A DNA stretch of 64,000 nucleotides from an uncultured Bacteroidota bacterium (GTDB taxonomy: Bacteria > Bacteroidota > Bacteroidia > Bacteroidales > VadinHA17), in contig CAIJYD010000073.1 of assembly GCA_903824785.1 (NCBI GenBank), positions 16,433 to 80,432 of the forward strand, in the 5' to 3' direction. The position numbers and the translations under genes were made by a program. Every line of letters starts with the position of its first letter. Positions within the stretch are counted from its first letter, which is position 1. Positions 35,330 through 45,527 of the stretch are shown here, in pieces. The notes beneath the pieces are model-generated. The model did not search any database and had not been told where the DNA came from. It worked only from the letters and a program-made list of their open reading frames with translations.

Positions 35330-38107
35330 TTACAATAATGTGGAGCTGAATTTGTATTTCCCTGAACCTGTTTTGTAAACAGCATATCCATTCTCCATTC
35401 GCTGAAAAACTATTTCATTGGATATTTTTATTGTCTTTCCGTTTTCCAGAACATTTTCGGCATTGGCCGCCGGAACATATACTGTTGATGAACAACCGAC
35501 GGGTACGTCAATCTCAATTCTGATAGTTTCCTTCTCTATTTTCCAGGCTATCCTTGCAATGCCGTAGGGAGTCAGATTTGAATATGATGCAGAGGTAATG
35601 TCGCCGGCAGGCTGTGGCCGGAAGATAATATTTTTGTAACCGGGTTTTTCAGGATCTGCATTCATGCCGGCGAGCTTGCGGTAAAACCATGTTATCCCTC
35701 CTCCAAACATCGGATGATTGCGCGACCCTTTTCCGCTCCATTCTTCCCAGGTGGTTGTTGCTCCCTGTTCGATCCACCAGCCGTAACCAGGTTGTGTGCG
35801 CTGGTTCATCACTGTAAAGGCAAGCTCCTGAAGCCCATTTTCGGAAAGCACTTCAAAGAAGAACTGGGTGCCGAATATGCCGGTATCCAGATGATCACCA
35901 TTTGCATGAATTTCTGCTTTCAGGGCATCTGTTACCCGATTCTTTTGGTTATCAGGAAGATCCATTTTCAGGGCAAAGATATTTCCGCCATTTGGGCCGT
36001 ATGATCCTTTTACATTATCGAAATATTTATTCTGAAACGCCTTTCGGGTTTTTTCGGCTAGGAGGGCAAAGTATTTTTCATCATCAGTTTTTCCCAGAGC
36101 TCTTGCAGCTTTTGAAGTAAGATCGGCGCAGCGCCACAAGTAGAAGGTGTGTACCATTTCATCCGGAGGAAGCTTACCGGGTGCAACCCAGTCCCCGAGG
36201 TTAATCCACTGATTAGGCTCTGTTTTTACCGGTGCCTGTGAAAACATAATCCCCTGGTCATTTGTCCATGTCAGCATATATTTGATATAACCTTTCATTC
36301 CTTCATAGTTATTCTTTAATAGGCCGGCATCTCCATAATGCAGATAATATTCCCAGGGCATTATGTTCATGGCTGCACCCCAGGCCACTCCTCCTCCGCA
36401 TCCCGGCTGCCAGGGAGCACCATTAGGGACATACCCTGTTTCAGGATTTTGTGCACCCAGAATGTCCTGAATCCATTTGGTGTAAAATGTCCGGCTATCA
36501 AAGTTATGCATTACCGTTACACACGACACCTGACCATCGCCGGTATACGGAGAGCGCTCGCGGTGAGGACAATCGCTTGCAATCCCGCCATGCATATTGT
36601 CTGTCTGGCTCCGCCACCAGATTTGGTTTATTTTGTTAAACAGGGGATTGGAACATTCAAATTTCCCGGTTGTTGTTACATCTGAATAGACAGCTTCTGC
36701 CCTGAGCTGTTCCGGTTTGAGCTCTCCCGGCCAGTTTGTAATCTCCACTTCTCTGAAGACGAACCAGGTGAAACGTGCTGCATATGATTCCGGATCTCCT
36801 CCTTTCATTGTATAGGAATTATCGCCCACTGGCGATTCGCAGATATATTTTATGCCGATTTTTCTTCCGGCTTCACCTGATACATTCATAAGGTGCAGCC
36901 AGCCGGAAATCTCCTCTCCGAAATCTACTTTGTAATGACCTTCTCCGATACGCTCTGTTTTCAATGGAGCAAGACTTTCCATTACCTTGTCCGTAGGAGA
37001 CATCTGAGCTTTTAAGAAGCCTGCAGGAGCTTTTCTCAGAATGGCCTGTTCCCATTTTGAATCGTCAAAAGCGGGGGTGTTCCATCCCGGTTGTTCCAGA
37101 CGGGCATCATAATGTTCACCATCGTAAATAAGGTCCATTACAATCGGACTTTTTGACGATTTCCAGCTCTGATCGCTTACTATGACCTGTTCTGTTCCAT
37201 CGGTGTAAGTAATATGGATCTGTGCCAGAAACCTTGGTGTACCATAACCTGCTGTCCAGAAACATGCCGGATTATAAAACCCGTTACCCAGTATGGCACC
37301 GGCTGTATTGGCACCTGTTTTAAGAAGGTTTTTAATATCGTAAGAGAGGTACATTACCCTGTACTCCCTGAAGTTATCTTTTATCATAATGCCGATTGGT
37401 CCCAGATCCGGACGTTTGTCATAAAGGGTCAGGTTAGGGCTAAGTACATCTTTACTAACCTTTTCACCATTTACATAAAGTTCAAAATAGCCAAGACCGG
37501 TAACATAAGCGCGGGCCGATTCAACTGTTTTATTTACAGAAAAATTTTTCCGTAACAGAGGCGCGTTTGGAGGTAGTTTATCTGCAGGCGTATTCAAGGG
37601 CGAGGCAGCAGGGCCATTTCCCCTTGGTGAACGGGGTTTGGGCAAGGGAGATTCGTCCTGCCATGGTGCTCCTATCCATTGAGCTTTCCATTCACCCGGA
37701 TTCAGAAAACCCATACTCCAGAATGCAGGTTCGCTCCAAACCGAAATTTTACCTTTATTGTCCCAGACTCTTACCTGCCACCAGCAGTCGAGGCGGGAGG
37801 ACAATGGCTTGCCACCATATTCAATATTTATCGATTCAGATGAAATCATCTTTCCACTGTTCCACAGATCCGGCTTGCCACTTAAAAGCTTATCTTTTGA
37901 GCCGGCAACTCTTATCTCCCAGGCAGTCTGCATCTCTCCGCGTTCATCGTCAGAAGCTCTGTTTATCCATGAAAGTCGCGGTTTAAGAACGTCAACTGCC
38001 ATTGGATCGTTAAGGTTTTCACAGGTTAACCTGCCGGGAATGATTGTTGCATTTATCAATCCGCTTATCAATACCAGACAGAAACTTAAGAGTATTTGCT
38101 TTTTCAT
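35330..38107 (-). CDS. Glycoside hydrolase family 78, alpha-L-rhamnosidase
   Basis: Exported enzyme (signal MKKQILLSFCLVLISGLINA) of 925 residues that removes terminal alpha-L-rhamnose from plant or bacterial glycans or glycosides. N-terminal beta domains precede an (alpha/alpha)6 catalytic barrel with the family motif SDCPHRERSPYTGDGQ (513-518 CPHRER; acidic residues follow) and the late TTTWEEWSG near 787-790 holding catalytic-acid/base candidates. It is divergent from the GH92 gene, 240 bases apart, suggesting shared control. No SusC/SusD pair adjoins, so this is not a full polysaccharide-utilisation locus. Confidence 0.93.
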   Translation of the reverse strand: MKKQILLSFCLVLISGLINATIIPGRLTCENLNDPMAVDVLKPRLSWINRASDDERGEMQTAWEIRVAGSKDKLLSGKPDLWNSGKMISSESINIEYGGKPLSSRLDCWWQVRVWDNKGKISVWSEPAFWSMGFLNPGEWKAQWIGAPWQDESPLPKPRSPRGNGPAASPLNTPADKLPPNAPLLRKNFSVNKTVESARAYVTGLGYFELYVNGEKVSKDVLSPNLTLYDKRPDLGPIGIMIKDNFREYRVMYLSYDIKNLLKTGANTAGAILGNGFYNPACFWTAGYGTPRFLAQIHITYTDGTEQVIVSDQSWKSSKSPIVMDLIYDGEHYDARLEQPGWNTPAFDDSKWEQAILRKAPAGFLKAQMSPTDKVMESLAPLKTERIGEGHYKVDFGEEISGWLHLMNVSGEAGRKIGIKYICESPVGDNSYTMKGGDPESYAARFTWFVFREVEITNWPGELKPEQLRAEAVYSDVTTTGKFECSNPLFNKINQIWWRSQTDNMHGGIASDCPHRERSPYTGDGQVSCVTVMHNFDSRTFYTKWIQDILGAQNPETGYVPNGAPWQPGCGGGVAWGAAMNIMPWEYYLHYGDAGLLKNNYEGMKGYIKYMLTWTNDQGIMFSQAPVKTEPNQWINLGDWVAPGKLPPDEMVHTFYLWRCADLTSKAARALGKTDDEKYFALLAEKTRKAFQNKYFDNVKGSYGPNGGNIFALKMDLPDNQKNRVTDALKAEIHANGDHLDTGIFGTQFFFEVLSENGLQELAFTVMNQRTQPGYGWWIEQGATTTWEEWSGKGSRNHPMFGGGITWFYRKLAGMNADPEKPGYKNIIFRPQPAGDITSASYSNLTPYGIARIAWKIEKETIRIEIDVPVGCSSTVYVPAANAENVLENGKTIKISNEIVFQRMENGYAVYKTGSGKYKFSSTLL

Positions 38108-38348
38108 TTTATTTTGCGAATTAATTAAAGGAGCTTAATCAAACTTTCTGAACCATTCATAATGATATCAGAATTTTGACTTTCTTTATGAGATAAAGTT
38201 AAATAAATTCACCTTTTATTTTTATAAATTGATTGATTTGACCAGTATATGTTATCTGAAATATTATTATCCGGTAAATTATTATAATTATTACTATGTT
38301 TTGCTGACACAATAAGGATTGTGGCTCCTGCAAACAAATCAAAATTCA

Positions 38349-40619
38349 ATGGCCATGAAAAAAAATATCTGCTTATTAATAACTTCAGTCTCCCTGCTGC
38401 TTTGCTCCTGCGCTCAAAGAGAGGGTGATCCGGTTGATTTTGTTAATCCTTACATTGGTGGTATCAGTCCTCTGCTCGAGACCACTGTTCCTCTGGTTAA
38501 TCTTCCAAACAGCATGATGCGGATTCATAAGCTTCCCGGAAATTATCAGGCTGAGAAGATTAACGGATTCCCATTCATCCTTGGCGGGCATCGTAATGGT
38601 ACAGCAGGATTGCTGATGCCTGCCGCAGGCAATATTTCTTTTGACCGGAAGGAGTGGGCAAGTTATTACGATCATGATTATGAGGTGTGTAAGCCCTATT
38701 ATTATTCAGTATGGCTTGAAGACCCTGACATTAATCTTGAACTGACTGTAGCGGAAAAGTCATCATTCTATAGGATCGCATGGAATAAGAGAGATCAGAA
38801 GCACCTGATGCTGGCTCTAAATAACATCGGTTCAATTAATGTTATCGATAATAATACTCTGGAAGGTTATGAACTCTACAGAAATGAGGTAAAGATTTTC
38901 TTTTATATTAAGACCGAAAAGAGCTTTTCGGCTGATTTCATGCCTGAGACAAATGGAAACTCTGCACAGGGTATTGCTGGTGCTGAAAAAGAAAAGCCTG
39001 CTGTCAGGCTAACCTTTAATATAGGTGAAAAAGAAAAAACAGCCATTAAGATGGGAATCTCTTTTGTTGATGCCGGGCAGGCAAAAAGAAATCTTGAAAA
39101 TGATATCCCTGACTGGAATTTTGAATCGATAATGGCAAAAGGAAGGGAAAAATGGAACAATGCTCTCGGGAAGATTGAAGTGAAAGGCGGGACAACAGAC
39201 CAGAAATTTGCTTTTTATACGGCACTATACCGGACTTACGAACGGATGGTTAATATTTCAGAAGAGGGACGTTATTATAGCGGATATGATAAATCCATAC
39301 ATAATGATAATGATACGCTTTTTTTTGCAGATGACTGGATGTGGGATACTTACCGTGCCGCACATCCTCTGCAAGCAATGCTGAACCCCGGTCTTGAGAG
39401 TCTGAAAATTCAATCTTATGTACGGATGTATGAACAGAGCGGATGGATGCCCTCTTTTCCGATTTTAACCGGCGATGTACCATGTATGAATGGTCATCAT
39501 TCCGCTGCAATAATCGCGGATGCTTACTTTAAAGGGATCCGAGGTTTTGATATTGAAAAAGCATATGAAGGCCTCAGGAAGAATGCAATGGAGGCAACCA
39601 TGCTGCCATGGCGTAATGGACCGATGTGTTCGCTCGACACCTTTTATCTTGAAAAAGGATATTACCCTGCATTGAATATAGGAGAAAAAGAGACAGTTGC
39701 AATGGTTCATCCCTTTGAGAAAAGGCAGGCAGTGGCAATCACCCTTGGACATAGCTATGATGACTGGTGTCTGGCACAGCTTGCAAAAGCACTGAACAAA
39801 AATGAAGATTATGAATATTTCCTTAAGAGGTCGCATAATTTCTATAATCTTTTTAATAAGGAAACAGGCTTCTTTGAACCCCGAAATACTGAAGGCAGCT
39901 GGGTGAAGGATTTTGACCCGAAGTTTTCCGGAGGATTGGGGAACCGCGATTATTACGATGAAAACAATGGGTGGACCTATCTCTGGGATGTACAGCATGA
40001 TATTGCTGGTCTTGTGGATTTGCTTGGCGGAAAAGAGAAGTTCGTGAAAAAACTTGATCAGCTATTTATTGAAGAGCTTGGAAAATGGAAGCCGGATTAC
40101 CTTCAGCAGATGCCTGATGCTACCGGTCAGGTTGGCCAGTTTGTGATGGGTAACGAGCCAAGTCTGCATATACCGTATCTGTACAATTATGCCGGAGCAC
40201 CATGGAAAACACAGAAACGCATCAGGATGCTCCTTGATACATGGTTTCCAAATACTCCATTCGGTATTCCCGGCGATGAAGATGGGGGAGGGTTATCCGG
40301 ATTTGTCGTATTCTCAAGCATGGGATTTTATCCGGTAACACCCGGAATTCCTGCCTTTAATATTGGAAGCCCTCTCTTTAAAGAAGTCTCGGTTAAGCTT
40401 CAGAACAATAAAATTTTCAGGATAGTTGCCAAAGAGAGCAACCGGCAAAACAAATATATTCAGAAAGCTTTTCTCAATGGCAAAGAATGGAATAAACCAT
40501 GGTTTAGCTGGGATGATATAAAAGATGGCGGCGAGCTGGTTCTTGATATGGGTTCGCGACCAAATTATACCTGGGGTTCCGACCCTGCTGATTCCCCACC
40601 ATCCAGACTGAATAACTGA
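38349..40619 (+). CDS. Glycoside hydrolase family 92, alpha-mannosidase, lipoprotein
   Basis: Calcium-dependent exo-alpha-mannosidase family. The start at 38349 (MAMKKNICLL) is chosen over 38319 because it gives a clean lipoprotein signal ending LLLCSCAQ. Typical segments are VDFVNPYIGG at the front, LGGHRNGTAGLLMPAAG, MWDTYRAAHPLQ, YEQSGWMPSFP, the GNEPSLHIPYLYNYAGAPWK motif near residue 600 and IPGDEDGGGLSGF with SSMGFYPVTPG. About 756 residues, normal length. Upstream of it the 240-base divergent region with GH78 is A+T-rich and has no good -7 box. Linkage preference cannot be read from sequence. Confidence 0.93.
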   Translation: MAMKKNICLLITSVSLLLCSCAQREGDPVDFVNPYIGGISPLLETTVPLVNLPNSMMRIHKLPGNYQAEKINGFPFILGGHRNGTAGLLMPAAGNISFDRKEWASYYDHDYEVCKPYYYSVWLEDPDINLELTVAEKSSFYRIAWNKRDQKHLMLALNNIGSINVIDNNTLEGYELYRNEVKIFFYIKTEKSFSADFMPETNGNSAQGIAGAEKEKPAVRLTFNIGEKEKTAIKMGISFVDAGQAKRNLENDIPDWNFESIMAKGREKWNNALGKIEVKGGTTDQKFAFYTALYRTYERMVNISEEGRYYSGYDKSIHNDNDTLFFADDWMWDTYRAAHPLQAMLNPGLESLKIQSYVRMYEQSGWMPSFPILTGDVPCMNGHHSAAIIADAYFKGIRGFDIEKAYEGLRKNAMEATMLPWRNGPMCSLDTFYLEKGYYPALNIGEKETVAMVHPFEKRQAVAITLGHSYDDWCLAQLAKALNKNEDYEYFLKRSHNFYNLFNKETGFFEPRNTEGSWVKDFDPKFSGGLGNRDYYDENNGWTYLWDVQHDIAGLVDLLGGKEKFVKKLDQLFIEELGKWKPDYLQQMPDATGQVGQFVMGNEPSLHIPYLYNYAGAPWKTQKRIRMLLDTWFPNTPFGIPGDEDGGGLSGFVVFSSMGFYPVTPGIPAFNIGSPLFKEVSVKLQNNKIFRIVAKESNRQNKYIQKAFLNGKEWNKPWFSWDDIKDGGELVLDMGSRPNYTWGSDPADSPPSRLNN

Positions 40620-40690
40620 TAAAAAATCATTATTCAGCCGGAGGGTATGGTTTCGGTTAAGCTTTTTTAATAGATATCAAAGAGCGATCT

Positions 40691-41164
40691 TTATAAGACC
40701 GGCTTTGCTTCCTCCATAAGTACGCTGTAAAAATAGCCGTAGCCAAAATCTTTGTCAAGTGCTATTTTTCCCTCAAAGGTAATTACATCACCAACAGATA
40801 CTTCTTTGTCTGTGGTAACCGTAAGGTCATATAAACCCTCTGATTCTGTGCCATCCTGCAGATGAACCCAGTTTTTTCCCATAATCTGAGGATTAAACTT
40901 TGTTACCTGTCCTTTTACTTTTATGGACTTGCCTGAAAATGACTGTTTGCTTTCGAAAAGTTTTGATATTGTTATACATCCATCGCATGGTTCAATGGAA
41001 ACAGTAATTTTCTCCGTCTGAACAGGAGCTTTATGACTTTGGCTCTCCATGCCCTGACTCTTGTTCTCTTTTGTAAACGATTCCTTTACTAAAGGACCTG
41101 ATCCGGGACCTTTGCAAAATGTGAAGGATAATAAAATTGTGAGTAAAATGAGTAGCTTCTTCAT
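40691..41164 (-). CDS. Lipoprotein with OB-fold-like domain
   Basis: A 157-residue predicted lipoprotein (signal MKKLLILLTILLSFTFCKG, Cys17). The mature C-terminal 100 residues resemble a tRNA_anti/OB-fold barrel of the NrfJ-like kind: KSIKVKGQVTKFNPQIMGKN, WVHLQDGT and VGDVITFEGKIALDKDFGYG. A CDGC pair (EPCDGCITISKLFES) precedes it. In other bacteria similar proteins accompany cytochromes; here a b-type cytochrome gene lies 169 bases upstream on the same strand. A redox or haem-linked role is therefore plausible but unproven. Confidence 0.75.
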   Translation of the reverse strand: MKKLLILLTILLSFTFCKGPGSGPLVKESFTKENKSQGMESQSHKAPVQTEKITVSIEPCDGCITISKLFESKQSFSGKSIKVKGQVTKFNPQIMGKNWVHLQDGTESEGLYDLTVTTDKEVSVGDVITFEGKIALDKDFGYGYFYSVLMEEAKPVL

Positions 41165-41212
41165 AAAAATGGTTTTATTTTATTGACTGCAAAAATAATA
41201 AAATTATCAACA

Positions 41213-41233
41213 AAACCGGATTGTGAAATCCGG
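41213..41233 (-). terminator. Probable terminator after the cytochrome b gene
   Basis: Read on the minus strand, CCGGATT and AATCCGG pair around a short loop and are followed by TTTTG. It lies about 100 bases past the cytochrome stop and before the OB-fold lipoprotein start. Confidence 0.4.
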
Positions 41234-41333
41234 CTTGTCAGCCATAATTCTGTTTCTCATTTTCTGAAGCCGGATTCCTGTCATAAATCTAGCTCCAGAA
41301 TTGGAGTAACATGCAGAAATTAAACCTGTTTAA

Positions 41334-41999
41334 TTATTTATTTCCATTAATCATACCCGAAACAATCCCTTTGGATTTACCGTTATCAGCCAAAATAACA
41401 TTGAATAAATGGAATAGTACGAACGCATAAACTACATACTGGTCAAAGCTGTGGACTCTTTTCAGCATTCTGTGTATTTTCCCGAGGAATGCGACCTCAT
41501 GGCCAAGAGCAAGGCCAACTCCGGTAAGTACCAATACCAGAAGAAATCCATAAAATAGAAGGTACAACCGTTTCACCATCAGGTAGTGATAGTACTCAGC
41601 CTTGTTTTTATCGTTTAGTTTATATAATCCTGTGACTTTTCTGAATCTGGCCTTCAGCTTTTCCTCTCCCGGTTGTGTTAATTCAATCAAAATCCTTGAT
41701 ATCAGCAATATAGTTAGACCCATTCCAAGAATTTTATGTATCCCCCAGGTCTTTTCCGTATATTCGCGTGAGACTGCAATGGCCTGCTCCTGAGTAATAA
41801 TGACTCCCTTTTCTTTCAATTTATCCTGTACCATTAAACTGTTTTTCCGGGCATTCAGCAAGGTTGAATTAAGCAAAACGGTAATCATAAGTGCCGATAT
41901 AACTAAGAAAGTAAGCCAATGCCAGATCCTTATTGCTGTAGAATGATCCTGCAAAAATGGAGAAGAATAGCTGCCTTCCTGATTAATGTTTTGAGCCAT
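41334..41999 (-). CDS. Cytochrome b561-like membrane protein
   Basis: A 221-residue integral membrane b-type cytochrome. Four hydrophobic helices are seen (WHWLTFLVISALMITVLLN, ILGMGLTILLISRILIEL, LYLLFYGFLLVLVLTGVGLA, YVVYAFVLFHLFNVILAD) with histidines in or at their ends: IRIWHWL, WGIHKIL, KRVHSFDQY and VLFHLF, suited to ligate two haems. Likely carries electrons between a quinone or dehydrogenase and a periplasmic partner. No partner oxidoreductase subunit is adjacent; the nearby OB-fold lipoprotein may belong with it. Confidence 0.85.
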   Translation of the reverse strand: MAQNINQEGSYSSPFLQDHSTAIRIWHWLTFLVISALMITVLLNSTLLNARKNSLMVQDKLKEKGVIITQEQAIAVSREYTEKTWGIHKILGMGLTILLISRILIELTQPGEEKLKARFRKVTGLYKLNDKNKAEYYHYLMVKRLYLLFYGFLLVLVLTGVGLALGHEVAFLGKIHRMLKRVHSFDQYVVYAFVLFHLFNVILADNGKSKGIVSGMINGNK

Positions 42000-42126
42000 A
42001 ACCTGATAAATTAATTAGTTTAGAAATAAATAATTGTCCCTGGATGAATTAACTGCTGCAAATAATAGAAAAATAGGTTTCATGCTTATATTTTATAATA
42101 AATAGCATGAAAAAAATATTAAGTAC

Positions 42127-42173
42127 TTAACCTGATTAATTACTGAACTTTAAATTAAGCATAATTTTTCACT
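42127..42173 (+). repeat. 47-bp dispersed intergenic repeat, copy 1
   Basis: Matches the sequence at 63881-63927 at 44 of 47 bases, including a shared block ACTTTAAATTAAGCATAATT and the flank TTAACCTGATTAATT. It lies 121 bases upstream of the nitroreductase-like gene, in the A+T-rich divergent region 42000-42293. Confidence 0.75.
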
Positions 42174-42293
42174 GATCTCTCCTTTTAATATTCAGGATTC
42201 CTTATTAATCCTTATCCGCAGATGGTAATATTATTGAAAATGGCGTAGATTTGTTAGGAATGCAGTAATATGCTAAGAACTAAATCTGAAAAT

Positions 42294-42935
42294 ATGAAGA
42301 GATTATTATCCGTTTTGTTTTTTTCTGCCATGTTGTCTTGCCTCTACTCACAGGAATTGAAGACCATTTCTCTTAATCCTCCCGATAAATTGAGAGGATT
42401 GCCGGTAATGCAGGCACTGGAGAAAAGAGCTTCAGCTAATGAATTTGGCGGAAGAAAACTAACTAAAAGTGATCTGTCTGACCTTTTATGGGCTTCAAAT
42501 GGCATTAACCGGCCGGAAATAAAGAAGCGGACAGCTCCTTCAGCTATGAATTCTCAGGACGTTGATGTTTACGCATTTATGGAAGAGGGCATTTACCTTT
42601 ATAATGCGGCAGGGAATGAATTAAAACCTGTAACTGAAGGTGATCATCGTAATTTAATTGCCGGAAATCAGTCAGGAGTTGCCGATGCTCCGGTTATATT
42701 GTTACTTGTGTCGGATATATCAAGGTTTTCGTCAGGAACAGATTCACTTAAATTAACCTGGGCCGCAATGGATGCCGGAATAGTTTCACAGAATATAGCT
42801 ATTTTCTGTGCCTCTGCAGGGCTTAATACGCGACCAAGAGTGGGGATGGATGTTGGCAGCCTGAGAAAGATTATGAATCTTACTTCTACTCAGTACCCGC
42901 TTTTGAATAATCCTGTCAGCTATCCTGTAAAATAA
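42294..42935 (+). CDS. Exported SagB/nitroreductase-like protein
   Basis: A nitroreductase-fold flavoprotein of 213 residues from the ATG at 42294, which gives a Sec signal (MKRLLSVLFFSAMLSCLYSQ); an ATG at 42270 would hide that signal. Family traits are LPVMQALEKRASANEFGGRK, the LSDLLWASNGINRPE motif, VYLF-like strand AFMEEGIYLYNAAGNELKPV, and DAGIVSQNIAIFCASAGLNT. It is related to SagB/ThcOx oxidases. Export is unusual for an FMN enzyme and may mean that a flavin is attached or inserted outside the cytoplasm. A near -7 box TAGATTTG lies about 40 bases upstream. Confidence 0.88.
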   Translation: MKRLLSVLFFSAMLSCLYSQELKTISLNPPDKLRGLPVMQALEKRASANEFGGRKLTKSDLSDLLWASNGINRPEIKKRTAPSAMNSQDVDVYAFMEEGIYLYNAAGNELKPVTEGDHRNLIAGNQSGVADAPVILLLVSDISRFSSGTDSLKLTWAAMDAGIVSQNIAIFCASAGLNTRPRVGMDVGSLRKIMNLTSTQYPLLNNPVSYPVK

Positions 42936-43106
42936 GATTTCGGGTATTTTAATTAATGTATAAACAGGATTTCTGATCCTGCAGCAAAATCTCTTTTAAG
43001 CCGGACCAGTACTGTTGCAATTCATCTGTTTTGAAAACATCAGGCGTGGGGAATATTCCACATTTCAGCTGACAGCATTCCCATTTTTCATTATCTCAAA
43101 TTTTAC

Positions 43107-43114
43107 TACTTTTG
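43107..43114 (+). promoter_or_regulatory. Bacteroidota promoter upstream of prfC
   Basis: TACTTTTG fits TAnnTTTG, with TTTT at about the -33 position 19 bases upstream. It lies 45 bases before the prfC start. Confidence 0.5.
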
Positions 43115-43158
43115 TGCCCTCCTGTTAAAGATGAAACTTGTTCTGCAGGAGAAAGTTT

Positions 43159-44760
43159 ATGGATCTAAAAAGTGAAATTAAAAAGAGAAGGACATTTGCC
43201 ATCATCAGTCACCCTGATGCCGGTAAAACAACCCTGACAGAGAAATTGCTTCTGTTTGGCGGAGCCATTCAGACTGCAGGAGCAGTAAGAAGCAATAAGA
43301 TCAGAAAAACAACCACTTCTGATTTTATGGAGATAGAAAAACAGAGGGGGATCTCAGTCTCAACATCAGTAATGGCATTCGATTACAACAATATCAGGGT
43401 TAATATTCTGGATACCCCCGGACATAAAGACTTTGCTGAAGATACTTATCGTACACTTTCGGCTGTTGATAGTGTGATTCTTGTGGTTGACTGTGTGAAA
43501 GGAGTGGAGGAGCAAACCAGGAAACTGATGGAAGTGTGCAGGATGAGAAACACACCTGTAATGATCTTTATCAATAAGATGGACAGGGAAGGTATTCATC
43601 CCTATGATCTGCTTGATGAACTGGAGAGCGAGTTAAAAATTGCAGTATGTCCCTATACCTGGCCAATCGGAAACGGGAAACAGTTCAAAGGGGTCTATAA
43701 TCTTTTTAAAGAAGAGGTGCAGATCTACTCTCCTGAAAAAACCAGTGTTTCAGAAAGCCTTATCAGTACAAAGGATATTAAGGATCCAAAACTGAGGGAT
43801 TATGTAGGGATTGAAAATATAAACAGACTATGGGAAGAGATTGACTTTGTGGGCAGTATGTTCGAATCTTTTAATATGCCACTTTACCGCGAAGGTTACC
43901 TTGCCCCATTGTTTTTCGGAAGTGCACTTAATAATTTCGGAGTGCTTGAATTGCTGGAAACCTTTCTTGAGATAGCGCCATGCCCTGGAGTAATTCAAGG
44001 TTCAGAGCGATTGGTAGAGCCTGATGAAGAGCAGCTTACTGGATTTGTGTTTAAAATTCATGCCAACCTCGACCCTAACCACCGCGACAGGATTGCTTTT
44101 ATGCGAATCTGTTCAGGTAGATTTGAGAGAAACAAGTTCTATTTTCATACGCGGTTAGAAAAAAAGATAAGGTTTTCGTCACCGACAAGTTTTATGGCAA
44201 ATAACAAAAGCATTGTTGACGAGGCTTTTCCGGGAGATGTTGTCGGCCTTTATGATAGTGGTAATTTTAAGATTGGAGATACTCTTTCCGAAGGCGAACT
44301 GATACATTTTAAAGGGGTTCCAAGTTTCTCGCCTGAAATATTGAGGGAAGTTGTTAACCGCGATCCTTTAAAAACCAAACAGCTCGATAAAGGAGTAAGG
44401 CAAATGACTGATGAGGGCGTTGCTCAGTTATTTATGCAGCAACCTGGGAACAGGAAGATTATCGGTACTGTCGGAGAGCTTCAGTATGAGGTTATTAAGT
44501 TCAGACTTGAACACGAATATGGTGCCAAATGCACCTTTTCACCCCTCCCTTTTATTAAGGCCTGCTGGGTAACCACTGATGATAAAAAAGAGCTGGATAA
44601 ATTTATTGCCAGAAAATCTGGTGCAATTGCCTACGATAAAGAGAATAATCCGGTGTTTTTTGCTGAAAGCGAATGGATGTTGAAACTGGCCAGGGAAAAT
44701 TTTCCGGCTATTACTTTTCATGAAACATCAGATTTCAAAATCAAAGCCCTCGAAAAATAG
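43159..44760 (+). CDS. prfC: Peptide chain release factor 3
   Basis: Translational GTPase that recycles RF1/RF2 after peptide release. The start at 43159 ([18 protein letters not shown]) is chosen over an ATG at 43138 because it fits the family and has AGGAGA 7 bases upstream, one of the clearer ribosome sites in the window. The 533-residue protein has P-loop [15 protein letters not shown], the switch sequence [40 protein letters not shown], and RF3-specific C-terminal parts. The gene is intact and ends 305 bases before the next gene. Confidence 0.97.
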   Translation: MDLKSEIKKRRTFAIISHPDAGKTTLTEKLLLFGGAIQTAGAVRSNKIRKTTTSDFMEIEKQRGISVSTSVMAFDYNNIRVNILDTPGHKDFAEDTYRTLSAVDSVILVVDCVKGVEEQTRKLMEVCRMRNTPVMIFINKMDREGIHPYDLLDELESELKIAVCPYTWPIGNGKQFKGVYNLFKEEVQIYSPEKTSVSESLISTKDIKDPKLRDYVGIENINRLWEEIDFVGSMFESFNMPLYREGYLAPLFFGSALNNFGVLELLETFLEIAPCPGVIQGSERLVEPDEEQLTGFVFKIHANLDPNHRDRIAFMRICSGRFERNKFYFHTRLEKKIRFSSPTSFMANNKSIVDEAFPGDVVGLYDSGNFKIGDTLSEGELIHFKGVPSFSPEILREVVNRDPLKTKQLDKGVRQMTDEGVAQLFMQQPGNRKIIGTVGELQYEVIKFRLEHEYGAKCTFSPLPFIKACWVTTDDKKELDKFIARKSGAIAYDKENNPVFFAESEWMLKLARENFPAITFHETSDFKIKALEK

Positions 44761-45065
44761 CATTTTCTGTTTTTTCCTGCCTTATTTCCGCACATGTGTG
44801 CGAAAATTTAATCTGTTTTTGCTTAAACTTTCTCTCTGTTTTCAGATTGAATTCATCTCTGAAAAATCTTTATTTTTTTTCAAGTTCATTTCCAGATATT
44901 TACAATACAGGATAATTGTTTTTCATTTTTGGCTGATATTTTGGCCTGTTCTTTGTTTATTATCTGTTGAAAGAGGGTTGCCTCCCTCCGAAAAGGCTTT
45001 GTGTTGATTTGATTTCAAAGGCGCTTCAATGTTTTCTGACATTAATCTTTTAACCAGTTAAATTC
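44761..45065. other. Intergenic region prfC to the YunG-like gene
   Basis: A 305-base T-rich region on the plus strand containing many C/T runs and one short palindrome (listed separately). I see no ORF with coding character, no tRNA and no clear TAnnTTTG promoter. Confidence 0.6.
44785..44806. repeat. CGCACA/TGTGCG palindrome, copy 1
   Basis: CGCACA and TGTGCG (44789-44794, 44797-44802) form a stem around TG, flanked by T-rich and A-rich arms. The right arm TGTGCGAAAATTT is identical to that of the longer palindrome at 59044-59077. Confidence 0.6.
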
Positions 45066-45461
45066 ATGGATATGTTAGACAAAAGAGTTGTGCAAGAGTC
45101 ACTTAGACGAATTTGTGAGATGGATCTCATTCCAGGAAGAACTCCAGGTAACAAGGAATCTAATCAGGATAATTTAACCTCATTGCTGATTCATGATATT
45201 TTTGGCGGTGAGATCCTGAAAACCCGAAAGAAATCAGGATGGCATTTCTATAACAGGGTCGATGGCGAACGTCTCGATTTTACGAGTTCTGAAATTTGTA
45301 ATCTGCCAGCAGAGATTTGTTTTGAAGACCTGCCTTCATCTCCTGAAGAGACATGTAATTCTTTCGAAAAGGAAGATTATTCGACCTTCTTTATGAGATT
45401 TGTATTTGTATTTGAAGAGACTATTGGACTGACAAGAAACCGGCCCGGATTTATCATCTGA
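45066..45461 (+). CDS. Small YunG-like protein
   Basis: A 131-residue cytoplasmic protein. The central part GGEILKTRKKSGWHFYNRVD followed by GERLDFTSSEI resembles the YunG-type pattern in which a conserved His-Tyr-Asn-Arg is followed by a Gly-x-x-Leu-Asp-x-Thr strand. Function of such proteins is unknown. It ends convergently 66 bases from the GH106-like gene. The frame is consistent with coding, and the start ATG at 45066 or at 45072 is equally possible. Confidence 0.6.
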   Translation: MDMLDKRVVQESLRRICEMDLIPGRTPGNKESNQDNLTSLLIHDIFGGEILKTRKKSGWHFYNRVDGERLDFTSSEICNLPAEICFEDLPSSPEETCNSFEKEDYSTFFMRFVFVFEETIGLTRNRPGFII

Positions 45462-45527
45462 AGTTCCTATTGTAATCGTGTCTCTTAATTATTCTCTCCC
45501 GGTTATATTTATTAGTTATCCGGGGTG

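Noticed and set aside
37567..37986. Long antisense frame inside GH78
   Set aside because: The opposite-strand gene is a well-conserved GH78; the frame has no supporting feature.
39465..39998. A 177-codon antisense frame inside the GH92 gene
   Set aside because: Shadow of a conserved enzyme; no ribosome site, promoter or motif of its own.
41215..41233. Regulatory operator at the CCGGATT inverted repeat
   Set aside because: The T-run after it on the minus strand makes a terminator the simpler reading.
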